A DNA stretch of 64,000 nucleotides from Methylovirgula sp. HY1. GTDB lineage: Bacteria; Pseudomonadota; Alphaproteobacteria; Rhizobiales; Beijerinckiaceae. A program made the position numbers and the translations under genes. Location of the stretch: the NCBI RefSeq assembly GCF_019343105.1, contig NZ_CP073764.1, forward strand, positions 3,274,001 through 3,338,000, read 5' to 3'. Positions 1-9,426 of this stretch are shown in pieces. Each line of letters opens with the position of its first letter. Within the stretch, counting starts at the first letter, position 1. The notes under the pieces were generated by a model, which saw only the letters and a program-made list of their open reading frames with translations, had not been told where the DNA came from and ran no database searches.

Positions 1-1112
1 AGCGTCCAGGTCGCAGCGGCGTTGACGACGTCGCGCAGCGCGTGCCGCCAGAGATTGACGAATGTGGCTTTCGCGCCCGAAGGCAAGGTGGCATGCGCCA
101 CATGCGGTGCATACCAGTCGAGCAGCAATTCCACCTCGATGGCGAGAGCATCCAGGTCATAGGGTGGAATGCTGTAGATCATCTCGTCGTCGAGAGACAC
201 CGCATCGGGCAATGATGAATGATGCAGATGCGCGAGCGCGGCGACAGCCTCGGCATAGCGTTCGAGGATGACCCCTTGGCTGTCGACGACGCCCTCATTG
301 CCGAAATCTTCGAGAAGCGCGACGCCGGTCGTGCGATCGAGCGCCAGAATTTCTGGCGCCGAAAGGCCGGCATCGCGCAGGCCCTTATCGATTGCGACAA
401 AGGCCGATATGTCTTCGGCGAGATGCGCCAATTCGCCATAGGATTTGCCGGCGCGCAACGCTGGCCCATCCTGGCGCGGCGGTGAGATCATGAGGATCGC
501 GGTTTGGCCGTCAGGCTTGCGCAGCCTCTCATAGGCGCGTGTCGACGCGTCGCCCTGCATGGGCATGCGCTCGGCCGCGGCCCAGTCCGTTCCAGCGAGA
601 AGATCGCCGATCGCATGCGCGAGAGCGAGCCTCGGCGCCATCGGGCCTATGCCGGTCAGCGTCGCGGCGCGATAATCGGCGCCGCGTGCCGCATCCATGC
701 TGAAGGCGATGTCGAGCCGATCTCCGGTCAAATAGATTCCGGCATGTTCCGGCCATTCGACGATGACGAGCGCGCCCTCCGCGGCTTCTTCCCAGCCGAG
801 TTCGGCGAGCTCGTCGGGCCGGGCAATTCGATAAAGATCGGCGTGCACGATCGGATAGCCGCCTTCATAGATCTGCATCAAAGTGAAGGTCGGACTCGGC
901 ACTTCGAGATCCTGGTCGCGCATGAGTGAGCGGATGAGTGCCCGTGCGAATGTGGTTTTGCCAGCTCCGAGGTCGCCGGCAAGAGTCACGAGATCGCCGG
1001 GTCTGATCCAGCACGCGACATCGGCGGCGAGCCCGATCGTGGCTGCCTCGTCGGGAAGATCCAGCCGCCATTTGGCTTGCCGATCCATCGTTTGCGGCGT
1101 TGGAGCCGCCAT
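1..1112 (-). CDS. tsaE: TsaE / phosphotransferase fusion, partial (C-terminus off the left edge)
   Basis: The frame is open from an ATG at 1112 to the left edge (about 370 residues); a second in-frame ATG lies at 1088. The first ~150 residues are a TsaE ATPase with Walker A GDLGAGKTT, the partner that powers TsaB/TsaD in making the t6A37 modification of tRNA. The rest resembles the aminoglycoside/sugar-kinase fold: a GDAST motif opens it and the ATP-binding N-lobe follows. In alphaproteobacteria this second half is annotated as phosphotransferase or AmgK-like (MurNAc/GlcNAc kinase of cell-wall recycling). The catalytic HxD region lies beyond the window, so kinase activity cannot be judged. 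It lies downstream of divL on the same strand, about 200 bp away across a palindromic repeat. Confidence 0.9.
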   Translation of the reverse strand, partial: MAAPTPQTMDRQAKWRLDLPDEAATIGLAADVACWIRPGDLVTLAGDLGAGKTTFARALIRSLMRDQDLEVPSPTFTLMQIYEGGYPIVHADLYRIARPDELAELGWEEAAEGALVIVEWPEHAGIYLTGDRLDIAFSMDAARGADYRAATLTGIGPMAPRLALAHAIGDLLAGTDWAAAERMPMQGDASTRAYERLRKPDGQTAILMISPPRQDGPALRAGKSYGELAHLAEDISAFVAIDKGLRDAGLSAPEILALDRTTGVALLEDFGNEGVVDSQGVILERYAEAVAALAHLHHSSLPDAVSLDDEMIYSIPPYDLDALAIEVELLLDWYAPHVAHATLPSGAKATFVNLWRHALRDVVNAAATWT

Positions 1113-1161
1113 TCCTGACTTCCTTATTCCAGTGAGCGAAAACGCTGCAAATCAAAAAGCT

Positions 1162-1248
1162 GGAGCATGCTCTCATCAATGAGACATCGGATATATCCGA
1201 TGTCTCAATATCGGAAAAGGCATTCAACTTTTCCGGAACATGCTCTAG
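1162..1248. repeat. palindromic intergenic repeat, composite
   Basis: The stretch begins GGAGCATG and ends CATGCTCTAG. It contains the pair GGAAAAGG / CTTTTCCGG around a short loop. A second nested palindrome (GAGACATCGGATAT / ATATCCGATGTCTC) is embedded in one arm. The outer part matches the element at 29589-29640 in opposite orientation. It sits between divL and tsaE and could also act as a transcript-end hairpin. Confidence 0.7.
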
Positions 1249-1313
1249 GGCTCTAGCCGAAACAAGCTCGGATTCAAAGGCATAGATGAGCGACGGACTC
1301 GTTGCGCGGTTGT

Positions 1314-3839
1314 TCAGGCTGTTTTGGTTCTGGTGGCTTGCACGCCTTGCGCCGGGAAAATGCAGGTGACGGTCGTGCCTTCGCCGGGCACGGAGTCGAT
1401 GAGAACGCGGCCGCCATGCAGTTCGACCAGGGATCTGACGATCGAGAGGCCAAGGCCGACGCCGCGGTGGCGCGATCCACTCGTGTGGCTGCGGAAGCGC
1501 CCGAAGACATGGTCGAGCACTTCTGGCGGAATGCCGCGGCCCTGATCGGTCACTTTGAAAATGATTTCATCCTCGCGCCGCATCGCGGCGAGCGTGACGG
1601 TCTGCCCCGGCGCCGAGAAGCCGACGGCATTGGACAGGAGGTTGAAAAGAATCTGCCTTATGCGTTTGGCATCGGCGACGAATGCGCCGACCCCGTCAAG
1701 CGCCACCAGCTGCAAATGAATCGATGATTCGGCGACGCGATCCTGCACGCCTTCGGCCGCCTCGTACATCATCGTCCTTATATCGACGTCGCCGGGGGAA
1801 AGTTCGAGCGCATCGGCGTCGATCGACGCGAGGTCGAGAATATTATTGATGATGGCGAGCAAAGCCGTCGAGCTTTGCGTCACATAGCCGGCATATTCGC
1901 GCTGGCGCTCGTTGAGCGCGCCGACCGTGCCATCGCTCAACAGACCGATGAAGCCGATGATATTGGTCAGTGGCGAGCGCAATTCATAGGAAACGTGATG
2001 GACGAAATCATTGCGTAGCGTTTCTGCCTCGATCAGCGCCTGATTGCGCTCGGTCAGCGCCCTCTCGACATTCACGCTGGCGGTCGTATCGGTGAAGGTC
2101 AGCAGCGTGGCGCCGTCGGGCAGCGGTTGCGCGGCGCAATCGAGAACAGTGCCGTCGCGACAGGCGATCCGCCGCTCGAAACCGGTGCGCCGGTCGTGCA
2201 GGCCAGTGATAATTCCCCGGATTTCGGCGAACCCGGCTTCGTCCTCCCCGAACAAGGCACAGAGCGGGGCGATCCGGTCGATGTGCGGCTTGTCGTTGAG
2301 CAAGCTGGCATCGAGCTTCAAGAGCCGAGAAAAAGCCGGATTGAAAAATTTGAGTCGGCCGTCCGTGCCGAAGACAGCGACCCCTTCCTTCAGCGTGTCG
2401 AGTGTTTCGCTTTGCACGCGGGTCAGGGCATTGAATTGCGATTGCAGATGGAATCGCTCGGTGACGTCGTCGAAGAGATAGGTCACGCCGCCTTGCGGAT
2501 TGGGCGTGATGACGACACGCAGGGTGCGTCCGTCCGGCAAATACCAGACATGTTCGCTCGTCTCGATCGCTTGATAGGCTTGGTGAAGCTGATGTTTCCA
2601 AGCGCGGAAATCCGCCTGCTCCGGCAGAAGCCCGCGGGCCCGCAGGGTGTCGAGAATTTCCGCATCGGTCGGATGCAGGTCGACGAAAGCCTGATCGAGC
2701 GACCAAAGCTGGCGATAGGCGGCATTATGAAAAACCAGCCTCTTGTGGCGGTCGAACATAGCGACGGAGGTTGAAAGCAGATCGAGCGTGCGCGCATGCG
2801 CCTGCATCTGCCGGTCGAGATCGCCACGCATTGCTTCCAATTCGGAGATATCGGCCGCGATGCCGGCCGAGCCGGCGGGTGCGGGGGCTTCGACGATATC
2901 GAGTGTCCGTCTTTGGCCGGCGGCGACCGCCGCGGCGCGGCCGCGCCAGATCGCGCCTGTGGCGCGCGCCAATGCGGAGGCCTCGCGTGTCGAACGTTCG
3001 AGCAGCTCGGTGCCATGCAAGATCGCATCGGTCGGATCGGCGGCTTCCACGGCACGCACATAGGCGGCATTGACCCAGGTTAGCCGGCTGTCATGATCGC
3101 GCAGCCAAGCCGGCGAGTCGACCGCATTGAGGAGGCCGCGCAGGGCATCTAGTTCGGCGATCGTCGAGACCAGCCGTTCGCGCAGCCGAACCGCTTCGAG
3201 CCGATCGCCGGAGACGTCGCGAATGCGCATCACGGCGCGGCCGCTGACAGCGCGGCCCTCGATTTCGAGCCGGCGGCCACCTAGACTTTCGAGGGCGAAA
3301 CGAAAGCCCTCGCCCTTTTGGCGTAGGCTATCCACGCAGGCGTCGAGTGATTGCGCGCGATCGGGCGTCAGCCAGGAGCCGAAACCGAGCACACGACGGG
3401 AAATCGGGACATCGGTTACGAGGCTGAGATCGCCTTCGATATCAGCCTCGCCGCCGGGTCCATCCCAGGCAACGATGATCTGTGGCTCGGCGGCGAGAAA
3501 TACGTCGGCCCGATCGACCTTGGCTCGCAAATTGGTGAGGTCGAGCTGGTAAGCGGCGGCTGTCTTGCCCCATTGATGACGCTCGCGCAGATGTAGCAGG
3601 GCGGTGATCGTGGAAAACAGCACCAAGCCGACGATGAAGGAAAGCCCAATGACATCCTGGCTTTGCCGCAGGCCGTCGATCAGGACTATCGGATCGGCCG
3701 GCCGCGCGAAGGCCTCTGTTGCGGCGGTGACCAGATAAAGAATGCCGGCAAGACGGGCACCAAATATAGCCAGGAGCGCAAAAGCTTTTCGACGTTTTTG
3801 CTCGGTCCCGCCTCCGCCCTGCCGCGCTGCGTCTTGCAT
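1314..3839 (-). CDS. divL: DivL-type PAS pseudo-histidine kinase with tyrosine at the phospho-acceptor site
   Basis: An 841-residue membrane sensor kinase. Two hydrophobic segments lie near residues 24-45 and 62-84, PAS-like domains fill roughly 220-590, the dimerisation helix starts near 605, and the ATPase domain is at 700-832. The H-box reads HVSYELRSPL with Tyr618 where a normal kinase has His. The N-box (~729-742), G1 DQGRGIP (~765) and G2 GVGLGLSI (~793) are intact. This substitution is the hallmark of DivL, which in Caulobacter and rhizobia controls CckA and hence CtrA and asymmetric division. The ATG at 3839 has a GAGAGGG Shine-Dalgarno sequence. The neighbours tsaE and ahcY fit the family's usual context as I recall it. 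Orthology rests on the Tyr motif, the PAS layout and this context. Confidence 0.85.
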   Translation of the reverse strand: MQDAARQGGGGTEQKRRKAFALLAIFGARLAGILYLVTAATEAFARPADPIVLIDGLRQSQDVIGLSFIVGLVLFSTITALLHLRERHQWGKTAAAYQLDLTNLRAKVDRADVFLAAEPQIIVAWDGPGGEADIEGDLSLVTDVPISRRVLGFGSWLTPDRAQSLDACVDSLRQKGEGFRFALESLGGRRLEIEGRAVSGRAVMRIRDVSGDRLEAVRLRERLVSTIAELDALRGLLNAVDSPAWLRDHDSRLTWVNAAYVRAVEAADPTDAILHGTELLERSTREASALARATGAIWRGRAAAVAAGQRRTLDIVEAPAPAGSAGIAADISELEAMRGDLDRQMQAHARTLDLLSTSVAMFDRHKRLVFHNAAYRQLWSLDQAFVDLHPTDAEILDTLRARGLLPEQADFRAWKHQLHQAYQAIETSEHVWYLPDGRTLRVVITPNPQGGVTYLFDDVTERFHLQSQFNALTRVQSETLDTLKEGVAVFGTDGRLKFFNPAFSRLLKLDASLLNDKPHIDRIAPLCALFGEDEAGFAEIRGIITGLHDRRTGFERRIACRDGTVLDCAAQPLPDGATLLTFTDTTASVNVERALTERNQALIEAETLRNDFVHHVSYELRSPLTNIIGFIGLLSDGTVGALNERQREYAGYVTQSSTALLAIINNILDLASIDADALELSPGDVDIRTMMYEAAEGVQDRVAESSIHLQLVALDGVGAFVADAKRIRQILFNLLSNAVGFSAPGQTVTLAAMRREDEIIFKVTDQGRGIPPEVLDHVFGRFRSHTSGSRHRGVGLGLSIVRSLVELHGGRVLIDSVPGEGTTVTCIFPAQGVQATRTKTA

Positions 3840-3869
3840 TGCACCCTCTCGCAGCTCGATGATGCGGTG

Positions 3870-3896
3870 AACGAATCCCCTCGTTCACACCGAATC
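3870..3896 (-). promoter_or_regulatory. divL upstream region with two GANTC sites and an inverted repeat
   Basis: Two GAATC sites (3873-3877 and 3892-3896) lie within 60 bp of the divL start. An inverted repeat GAACGA / TCGTTC spans 3870-3887. GANTC is the target of the cell-cycle methyltransferase CcrM in alphaproteobacteria, so methylation-linked control of divL is possible. This is inference from site spacing only. Confidence 0.35.
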
Positions 3897-3933
3897 ACTT
3901 ATTTAGCGCGGCGATCGATTGCATGAAAGCTTT

Positions 3934-3981
3934 AGAGCGGGCCGAAGAAAGGTCGGAACCATTTTTCCTCGGTCCGCTCTA
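3934..3981. repeat. palindromic intergenic repeat between divL and ahcY
   Basis: The arms AGAGCGGGCCGA and TCGGTCCGCTCT enclose an imperfect stem with a TTTTT run. It lies in the 343-bp gap between the divL start and the ahcY stop, and could serve as the ahcY terminator. No gene is visible in the rest of that gap (3982-4182). Confidence 0.5.
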
Positions 3982-4182
3982 ATTTATGACGATCGGAGTC
4001 TATCGCGCATATGCGTGCGAGCGGCGTCGTCGGGGCTGCCCCCAATGGACCCGGATGAATCCCAGGCGCCAACCCGGACCGTTCGAGCCATGGCTGACCG
4101 TCTGGAACATGGTTAACGCCGTGCGACTATCGCTCCGCAGACCCGGATGGTCCGCGCAAATTGTCCCGGAGGCAGGGCTCTC

Positions 4183-5589
4183 TCAATAGCGATATTGATC
4201 GGATTTGAACGGCCCCGTCTGCGATACGCCGATATAGGCGGCCTGCGCATTTGAAAGCTTCGTCAGCTTGGCGCCGACCTTGGCGAGATGCAAAGCTGCG
4301 ACCTTCTCGTCGAGATGCTTGGGCAAAGTATAGACCTGGCGATCATAATGACCTTGCTTGGTCCATAATTCCATCTGGGCGAGGGTCTGATTGGTGAAAG
4401 AGGCGGACATCACGAAGGAAGGGTGGCCCGTCGCATTGCCGAGATTGACCAGCCGGCCCTCGGACAGAAGGATGATTCGCTTGCCTTCGGGAAATTCGAT
4501 TTCGTCGACCTGCGGCTTGACGTTGGACCATTTGTAATTGCGCAAGCTGGCGACTTGGATCTCCGAATCGAAATGGCCGATGTTGCAGACGATGGCACGG
4601 TCTTTCATCGCCCGCATGTGATCGAGGGTGATGACGTCGATATTGCCGGTGCAGGTGACGAAGATGTCGGCGCGGGGCGCGGCATCTTCCATCGTGACCA
4701 CTTCATAGCCTTCCATCGCCGCCTGCAGAGCGCAGATAGGATCGATTTCGGCCACCATCACCCGGCAGCCGGCATTGCGCAGCGACGCGGCCGAGCCCTT
4801 GCCGACGTCGCCGAAGCCGGCGACCATCGCGACCTTGCCCGACATCATCACATCGGTGCCGCGCCGAATGCCGTCGACGAGCGATTCGCGGCAGCCATAG
4901 AGATTGTCGAATTTCGACTTGGTGACGGAATCGTTCACATTGATGGCCGGCCAAAGGAGCTTACCCTCCTTCTGCATCGCATAGAGGCGATGAACGCCGG
5001 TCGTCGTTTCTTCGCTCACGCCCTTGATCGCGGCAGCGCAGCGTCCATACCAGCCGGGGTTTTCCTTGATCCTGCGCTTGATGGCGGCGAAGAGGATTTC
5101 CTCTTCCTCGTTGCTGGCTTTGTCGAGGAAGGCCGTGTCGCCGGCTTCGGCGCGGACGCCAAGATGGATGAGGAGCGTTGCGTCGCCGCCATCGTCGAGG
5201 ATGAGGTTAGGCGCGCCGCCATCGCTCCATTCGAAGATTTTATGGGTATATTCCCAATAGTCGAACAGGCTTTCGCCCTTGCGCGCGAAGATCGGGATAC
5301 CGGCTTCGGCGATCGCCGCCGCCGCATGGTCCTGCGTCGAATAAATATTGCAGGAGGCCCAGCGGATGTCGGCACCGAGCGCCTTGAGCGTCTCGATGAG
5401 CACAGCGGTCTGAATCGTCATATGCAGCGAGCCGGCGATCCGGGCGCCGGCCAGCGGCTGCTTCGAGCCGAATTCGTCCCGCGTCGCCATCAGCCCCGGC
5501 ATTTCCGTCTCGGCGATAGCGATCTCCTTACGGCCCCAGCCGGCAAGGCTGATGTCTGTGATGGCATAGTCCGAAAAGGAATGAGACAT
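4183..5589 (-). CDS. ahcY: S-adenosylhomocysteine hydrolase
   Basis: A 468-residue cytoplasmic NAD-dependent enzyme that splits S-adenosylhomocysteine into homocysteine and adenosine, relieving product inhibition of methyltransferases. The Rossmann signature [17 protein letters not shown] is intact, as are the substrate-pocket segments near [10 protein letters not shown] and the C-terminal KSDQYRY tail that contacts NAD in the family. The length matches bacterial SahH proteins carrying the extra ~40-residue loop. The gene has its own upstream region with a palindrome (5678-5697) that matches one upstream of the sahR-metF-metH operon. AhcY's product homocysteine is the substrate of MetH encoded at 53-57 kb. 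Confidence 0.97.
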   Translation of the reverse strand: MSHSFSDYAITDISLAGWGRKEIAIAETEMPGLMATRDEFGSKQPLAGARIAGSLHMTIQTAVLIETLKALGADIRWASCNIYSTQDHAAAAIAEAGIPIFARKGESLFDYWEYTHKIFEWSDGGAPNLILDDGGDATLLIHLGVRAEAGDTAFLDKASNEEEEILFAAIKRRIKENPGWYGRCAAAIKGVSEETTTGVHRLYAMQKEGKLLWPAINVNDSVTKSKFDNLYGCRESLVDGIRRGTDVMMSGKVAMVAGFGDVGKGSAASLRNAGCRVMVAEIDPICALQAAMEGYEVVTMEDAAPRADIFVTCTGNIDVITLDHMRAMKDRAIVCNIGHFDSEIQVASLRNYKWSNVKPQVDEIEFPEGKRIILLSEGRLVNLGNATGHPSFVMSASFTNQTLAQMELWTKQGHYDRQVYTLPKHLDEKVAALHLAKVGAKLTKLSNAQAAYIGVSQTGPFKSDQYRY

Positions 5590-5677
5590 GGTCAGGTGCG
5601 CTCCTTGAAGACACGGCTTCAGAAGGGGAAGGAAGGTGGTGGATCTATATCAGGGCAAGGACAGTCGTGCAATAAAG

Positions 5678-5697
5678 ATATAAGCAATTCTTTATAT
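5678..5697 (-). promoter_or_regulatory. candidate SahR operator upstream of ahcY
   Basis: On the minus strand this reads ATATAAAGAATTGCTTATAT, about 90 bp before the ahcY ATG. It matches the palindrome at 59062-59081 at 17 of 20 positions, and 16 of its own 20 positions pair symmetrically. An overlapping inverted repeat ATAAAGA / TCTTTAT (5672-5678 / 5689-5695) is also present. Assignment to SahR is inference from the shared motif and the matching pathway. Confidence 0.6.
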
Positions 5698-6025
5698 GGT
5701 GTGGAATAGCTGCTCCGGAGGCGACTGCGGGCGGGCCGTTGCGCCTTCTGAGCGAAGGTTTTCGGCACGTATGCCCCCCATGGTTTACTGTTTGGCCGTC
5801 TGCGGCGAAGGGCCTCCTCGCCTGATCAGAGCCAGGTATGCTTTGCCTTGGAGCGAACACCTTTTTGTGGCGGGTGGCACTCATCCAGGCCGTAGCTTAT
5901 AGCTTCCCGGCGCGTGCGATTGATCGGCGTGCCGATGCGGCTTCTTTCAAAGTGAGTTTTGTTCGAAATGGCCTGATGGGCTCTTTCGGATCAGCGCTTC
6001 CTTCACCGCGCGCGCCGCGGGGAGC
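5698..6025. other. intergenic stretch between ahcY and a glycosyltransferase
   Basis: About 330 bp between divergent genes. I see no convincing ORF, tRNA or terminator. It should hold the -35 region for ahcY and the promoter for the plus-strand glycosyltransferase, but no clear sigma-70 pair stands out. Confidence 0.4.
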
Positions 6026-6949
6026 ATGACCTCGGGGTTGATTCCTATCCAGAGCTCTGCTTCTTGTGCGCATTACCTCAATGGGCAAACGGCCTCTATG
6101 CTGGAAAAATCGACGCCTTCAAAAAAATATGGAATGGCTATCATAGCCAATGACAAGGTCATTGACTGGCTCCTGCCATTCCTCGAAAGCTATCAGGCGA
6201 CCAATGCGGCGACGCCGCTTTTTCTCATCCCTTACGACGACAACATGACGCGTACGCGCCGCGCCGCCGATGTGTTCGGCGTTGAAGTCGTCGACATCGA
6301 CAGCGCCGAACTCGATGCCTTGGCGCGCCGCCTCTATCCGTTCAATCCCGGTCACCGTCGCCGCTTGCGCAAGCTTTTAGCTCTGGCATTGCCGCTCGAC
6401 GAAGTCATCTATCTCGATGTCGATACGATCTTGCTGCAGGATTTCTCGCAGCTTTTCGGCACGCTCGAAGCTGGCAAGTCGGAATTTATCGTCGCCTGCC
6501 AATGCCATGATTACGTCTACAATTCGAAACATGCGCAATATGATTTTCTGCGCGACGCGATGCTCTTCAATGATGGTTTCTTCGCGACATCGAGGAACCT
6601 GCTGTCGTTGCAGGATTTCTATGATGTGATCGCAGAGGATGAAAAGATCTTCCATGCGGTCCGCCAGCGTGGTGGCCTTTTCGCGCAGCCGCTCACCAAT
6701 TTTGTCGTGCATCGGCGCGGGCTGAAGATCACATCGCTTTACGAATGCATCCCGGGGGCTTCCGGCGAAAGCTATTACAAGGCTGAAGGTGTTACCCTCA
6801 CGGACGACGGGCCGGTCGATGTGCATGGCAAAAGCATTTATTTCTGCCATTGGCCCGGCATTATCGGCATGCCCGGCCGCCGCATATTTGATGGCCTGTG
6901 GCACAAATTGGCGCACCAGGCGGCTGCACGTATGAAGGAATTGGCCTGA
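6026..6949 (+). CDS. glycosyltransferase-like protein (GT8-type DxD core)
   Basis: A 307-residue soluble protein. The core resembles nucleotide-sugar-dependent glycosyltransferases of the GT8/mannosyltransferase type: an N-terminal strand (KYGMAIIANDKV), a metal-binding DxD in IYLDVDTILL near residue 130, and a following FNDGFFATSR segment typical of such folds. A C-terminal CHWPG also stands out. The ATG at 6026 has a purine-rich GGGGAG almost touching it, so the ATG at 6098 (MLEKSTPSKK) is a realistic alternative start. The next two genes are minus-strand glycosyltransferases converging on it (4-bp gap to the first), which suggests a role in surface glycan assembly. The sugar and acceptor cannot be read from the sequence. 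Confidence 0.75.
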   Translation: MTSGLIPIQSSASCAHYLNGQTASMLEKSTPSKKYGMAIIANDKVIDWLLPFLESYQATNAATPLFLIPYDDNMTRTRRAADVFGVEVVDIDSAELDALARRLYPFNPGHRRRLRKLLALALPLDEVIYLDVDTILLQDFSQLFGTLEAGKSEFIVACQCHDYVYNSKHAQYDFLRDAMLFNDGFFATSRNLLSLQDFYDVIAEDEKIFHAVRQRGGLFAQPLTNFVVHRRGLKITSLYECIPGASGESYYKAEGVTLTDDGPVDVHGKSIYFCHWPGIIGMPGRRIFDGLWHKLAHQAAARMKELA

Positions 6950-6953
6950 CCTC

Positions 6954-8231
6954 TTATCGCTTCCGAAGCGATAAGAGGGTGTGAACCTGCTCGGCGAGCG
7001 CCTCAGCATAGGCGTCGAATGCGAAGAGACGTTCGTAAAGTCGCCGCGTGTCGCTCGTCTGACGCGCCTGAGGCGGTGTTAGTGGCATCTCTGTGCGGCG
7101 GCGTAGCGCCGCCGCAAAACCTTCGGCATCTTTTGCCAGTGCGACATTGGCGAGCGTGGCAGGATCGATCGCTATGCCGCGAAACGCCTCTCTCGTTGCG
7201 ATCAAAGGGGCTCCGCTCGAAAGCGCTTCGATGGTCTTGATCGAGATTCCATGGCCGGATGTCGTCGGCAAGAGGATTGCTCCGGCATTGGCATAAGCGC
7301 CTTCGAGATCGTCGATCCGGCCGCTAAACAAGTGTGCATGCTTGGCGAAAAGTGCGGGCGCCTCGGCACGGAAGATTTGATCGATATTGCCGATGATGCG
7401 GACCGGAATATCGGAGGCAAGCGGCAGAACCTCTGTCAAGAACCATTTGGCGCTGAGATAATTTGGATAATTGGCGCTGGCGACGATGATAATATCGTGT
7501 CCGCCGGGCGCGGTCGGCACGGGTTTGATCGCCGGGTAGATGAGCACATGTGTCATGTCTGGCAAAAAGGCGCGCCAGCTCTGTGCTTCCTCGTCGTTGA
7601 GATGAATGAGCAGGTCGGCCTCTTGCATCTCGGCGCGTTCGCGCGCCAGCATGTCTTCAAAGCTTGCTTTCGGGGGCAGTCGCCAGCGCTTCGCGTTGCG
7701 CAAAGAGAATTGCCGCGCCTGCACATCATGCGTATCGAGCAGCACTGGGCAGGAATATTCGCGTTTGAGTGCGCGCGCCGCGGGCATGCAGAAAAAATGG
7801 TTGCAGTGAATGAAATCGACATCGGCCAGGCCGAGGAGCTCCGCCGGCAGCCGGGCGTTCGATGTCGTCGTGCAGAGCATGGCGGCGGCATCGCCATGCA
7901 GCCATTGGCCGAGAGCGCCGAGAAAACCCGGTGTGGCCATTTGGGGCCAAGCCATTCCCGCAAAGTGGCGCGCGTCGGCGATGAGATCTTGTGTCGCGGC
8001 GAGATAGGCGTGATGCGCCTTTGATCCCGCGCTCCAGCCCGGAAAATCCGCGATTGCAAGGCTATGAACATTTGCGCCGAGCGTCCGATAGGCCTGCATC
8101 TGGCTGACGAAGACCTGATGGCTTCCGCAGGAATGCCAAGCCGGATGAACAACAATAACGCGCTTCCCTGTTAGGGGCTTGGTAGCCAAGAAGCGCCGCG
8201 TTTCGGTTGCATCTCGCGGAAGGGACGGCAT
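6954..8231 (-). CDS. glycosyltransferase family 4-like protein
   Basis: A 425-residue protein of GT-B type. The N-terminal Rossmann half begins GKRVIVVHPAWHSCGSHQVF. The C-terminal half carries the donor-binding segment GISIKTIEALSSGAPLIAT near residues 335-353, matching the E-x7-E region of GT4 retaining enzymes. It follows the GT2 gene at 8239-9426 by 7 bp, so the two are probably co-transcribed. No membrane helix or signal peptide is visible, so it should act on the cytoplasmic face. Donor and acceptor are unknown. The small gap and shared strand imply action on the same glycan as the GT2 enzyme. Confidence 0.85.
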   Translation of the reverse strand: MPSLPRDATETRRFLATKPLTGKRVIVVHPAWHSCGSHQVFVSQMQAYRTLGANVHSLAIADFPGWSAGSKAHHAYLAATQDLIADARHFAGMAWPQMATPGFLGALGQWLHGDAAAMLCTTTSNARLPAELLGLADVDFIHCNHFFCMPAARALKREYSCPVLLDTHDVQARQFSLRNAKRWRLPPKASFEDMLARERAEMQEADLLIHLNDEEAQSWRAFLPDMTHVLIYPAIKPVPTAPGGHDIIIVASANYPNYLSAKWFLTEVLPLASDIPVRIIGNIDQIFRAEAPALFAKHAHLFSGRIDDLEGAYANAGAILLPTTSGHGISIKTIEALSSGAPLIATREAFRGIAIDPATLANVALAKDAEGFAAALRRRTEMPLTPPQARQTSDTRRLYERLFAFDAYAEALAEQVHTLLSLRKR

Positions 8232-8238
8232 CAGGCGT

Positions 8239-9426
8239 TCATGTGTTGTGTGCAGACCGCGCGCCGCGTCCGCAACGCCAGATCACCTGCCAGGGAACTC
8301 CGAAAAGAAGCATCAGAAGCTTGGTTGTCGGCTCGCCGAATTGGGCCGCGAAATGGTCGAAATGCATGACCAGCCGATGCGCCGTGCAGGATCGCTTTGC
8401 CCAACGCGGCAGATCCGGATCGGTCTCCTTGGTATCGAGACCGAAAAGTAAGCCGATCAGATGTAGCTTGAACAGCAGATTTGGCGTGAAACGGGCGCAG
8501 CGATGGATGAGTTGATCGATAATCAGCGCTTTCGCCTGACTGATATAATCGCCGTCGCCTCCAGGCTTGTAATTCAGAGCGTGGTGGAGTTGAGCCGTCT
8601 GCGAGAAAAGGTTCGAGCCGTGCATCCTGTAGATGAAGAGCGGCTCGTCGATGAGGACGCTGCCGCACCAGCCGCCGATCCCGTGCGCTAGATACATGTC
8701 GGTCGCGGTCCACAAATGCGGCAAACGCGGGTTGTCGGAAAAAAGCAAGATCGCATCGCGCCGGTAGCAAAGGCCGGATGTTGGCGTCCACACCCATTGC
8801 GTGCAAAGCGGCGGCACATAAAGAGCTTTGGCACTCAGATTTTGGCCGATACTGGCGGGAGGCCAGTTCGCGTGCCCGCGATAAGGGCGCCAATTGTTCG
8901 GGCGCCGGCCGCGGCCGCTACGGATATAATTGTTCATGGCCTCGCCGGTGCTAAGGACGATGTTGCCATTATGGGCCTGCAGCATATCGCCGGCGGTAAA
9001 GCCAATATGGATCCGCGAGGATAAATGCACGTAAACATGCGTTTCGACGCAATGCGGCAGCAAGAGATCATCGGCGTCGAAGAAGATCACATATTGCCCG
9101 GACGAGCGCGCAAAGCCTTCCAGCGAAGCCGCTGTCTGTCCCTTATTTGTCTCGCGCCTGATGATAATGACTTGCGGATGGCGCTCGGCGATCGTCGCGA
9201 GCACGGCCGGTGTCTCATCGGTGGAGGCATTGTCGACGATGATGCATTCGATGGCGGAATAGGTTTGGGCAAAGATGGATTCGACCGCCTCTTCAAGATA
9301 GCGGCCGTAATTGTAGTTGATGACGATGATGCTGACCAAAGGCAGGTGAAAGTTCGGCGGCAGCGTTTCATCGCATAAGCGCGGGCCCGTCTTCGAGAGG
9401 CCGTCTGCCGGACCCGAAAAATTCAT
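8239..9426 (-). CDS. glycosyltransferase family 2 protein
   Basis: A 395-residue inverting GT-A enzyme. The classic N-terminal start is LVSIIVINYNYGRYLEEAV, followed by CIIVDNASTDET. The metal-binding DADD motif sits in YVIFFDADDLL near residues 113-123. This family transfers sugars from UDP or GDP donors to polysaccharide or lipid carriers. No multi-pass membrane domain follows, so it is a soluble or peripheral enzyme, not a processive synthase. It leads a two-gene unit with the GT4-like gene. About 600 bp of non-coding sequence lies upstream, including a long inverted repeat at 9472-9514. Confidence 0.9.
   Translation of the reverse strand: MNFSGPADGLSKTGPRLCDETLPPNFHLPLVSIIVINYNYGRYLEEAVESIFAQTYSAIECIIVDNASTDETPAVLATIAERHPQVIIIRRETNKGQTAASLEGFARSSGQYVIFFDADDLLLPHCVETHVYVHLSSRIHIGFTAGDMLQAHNGNIVLSTGEAMNNYIRSGRGRRPNNWRPYRGHANWPPASIGQNLSAKALYVPPLCTQWVWTPTSGLCYRRDAILLFSDNPRLPHLWTATDMYLAHGIGGWCGSVLIDEPLFIYRMHGSNLFSQTAQLHHALNYKPGGDGDYISQAKALIIDQLIHRCARFTPNLLFKLHLIGLLFGLDTKETDPDLPRWAKRSCTAHRLVMHFDHFAAQFGEPTTKLLMLLFGVPWQVIWRCGRGARSAHNT

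Noticed and set aside
5590-5700. SAM or SAH riboswitch upstream of ahcY
   Set aside because: No conserved riboswitch core or pairing pattern could be drawn; the clear feature is a DNA palindrome shared with the metF-metH operon.
4423-5709. 428-codon plus-strand frame across ahcY
   Set aside because: Shadow of ahcY; no recognisable domain.
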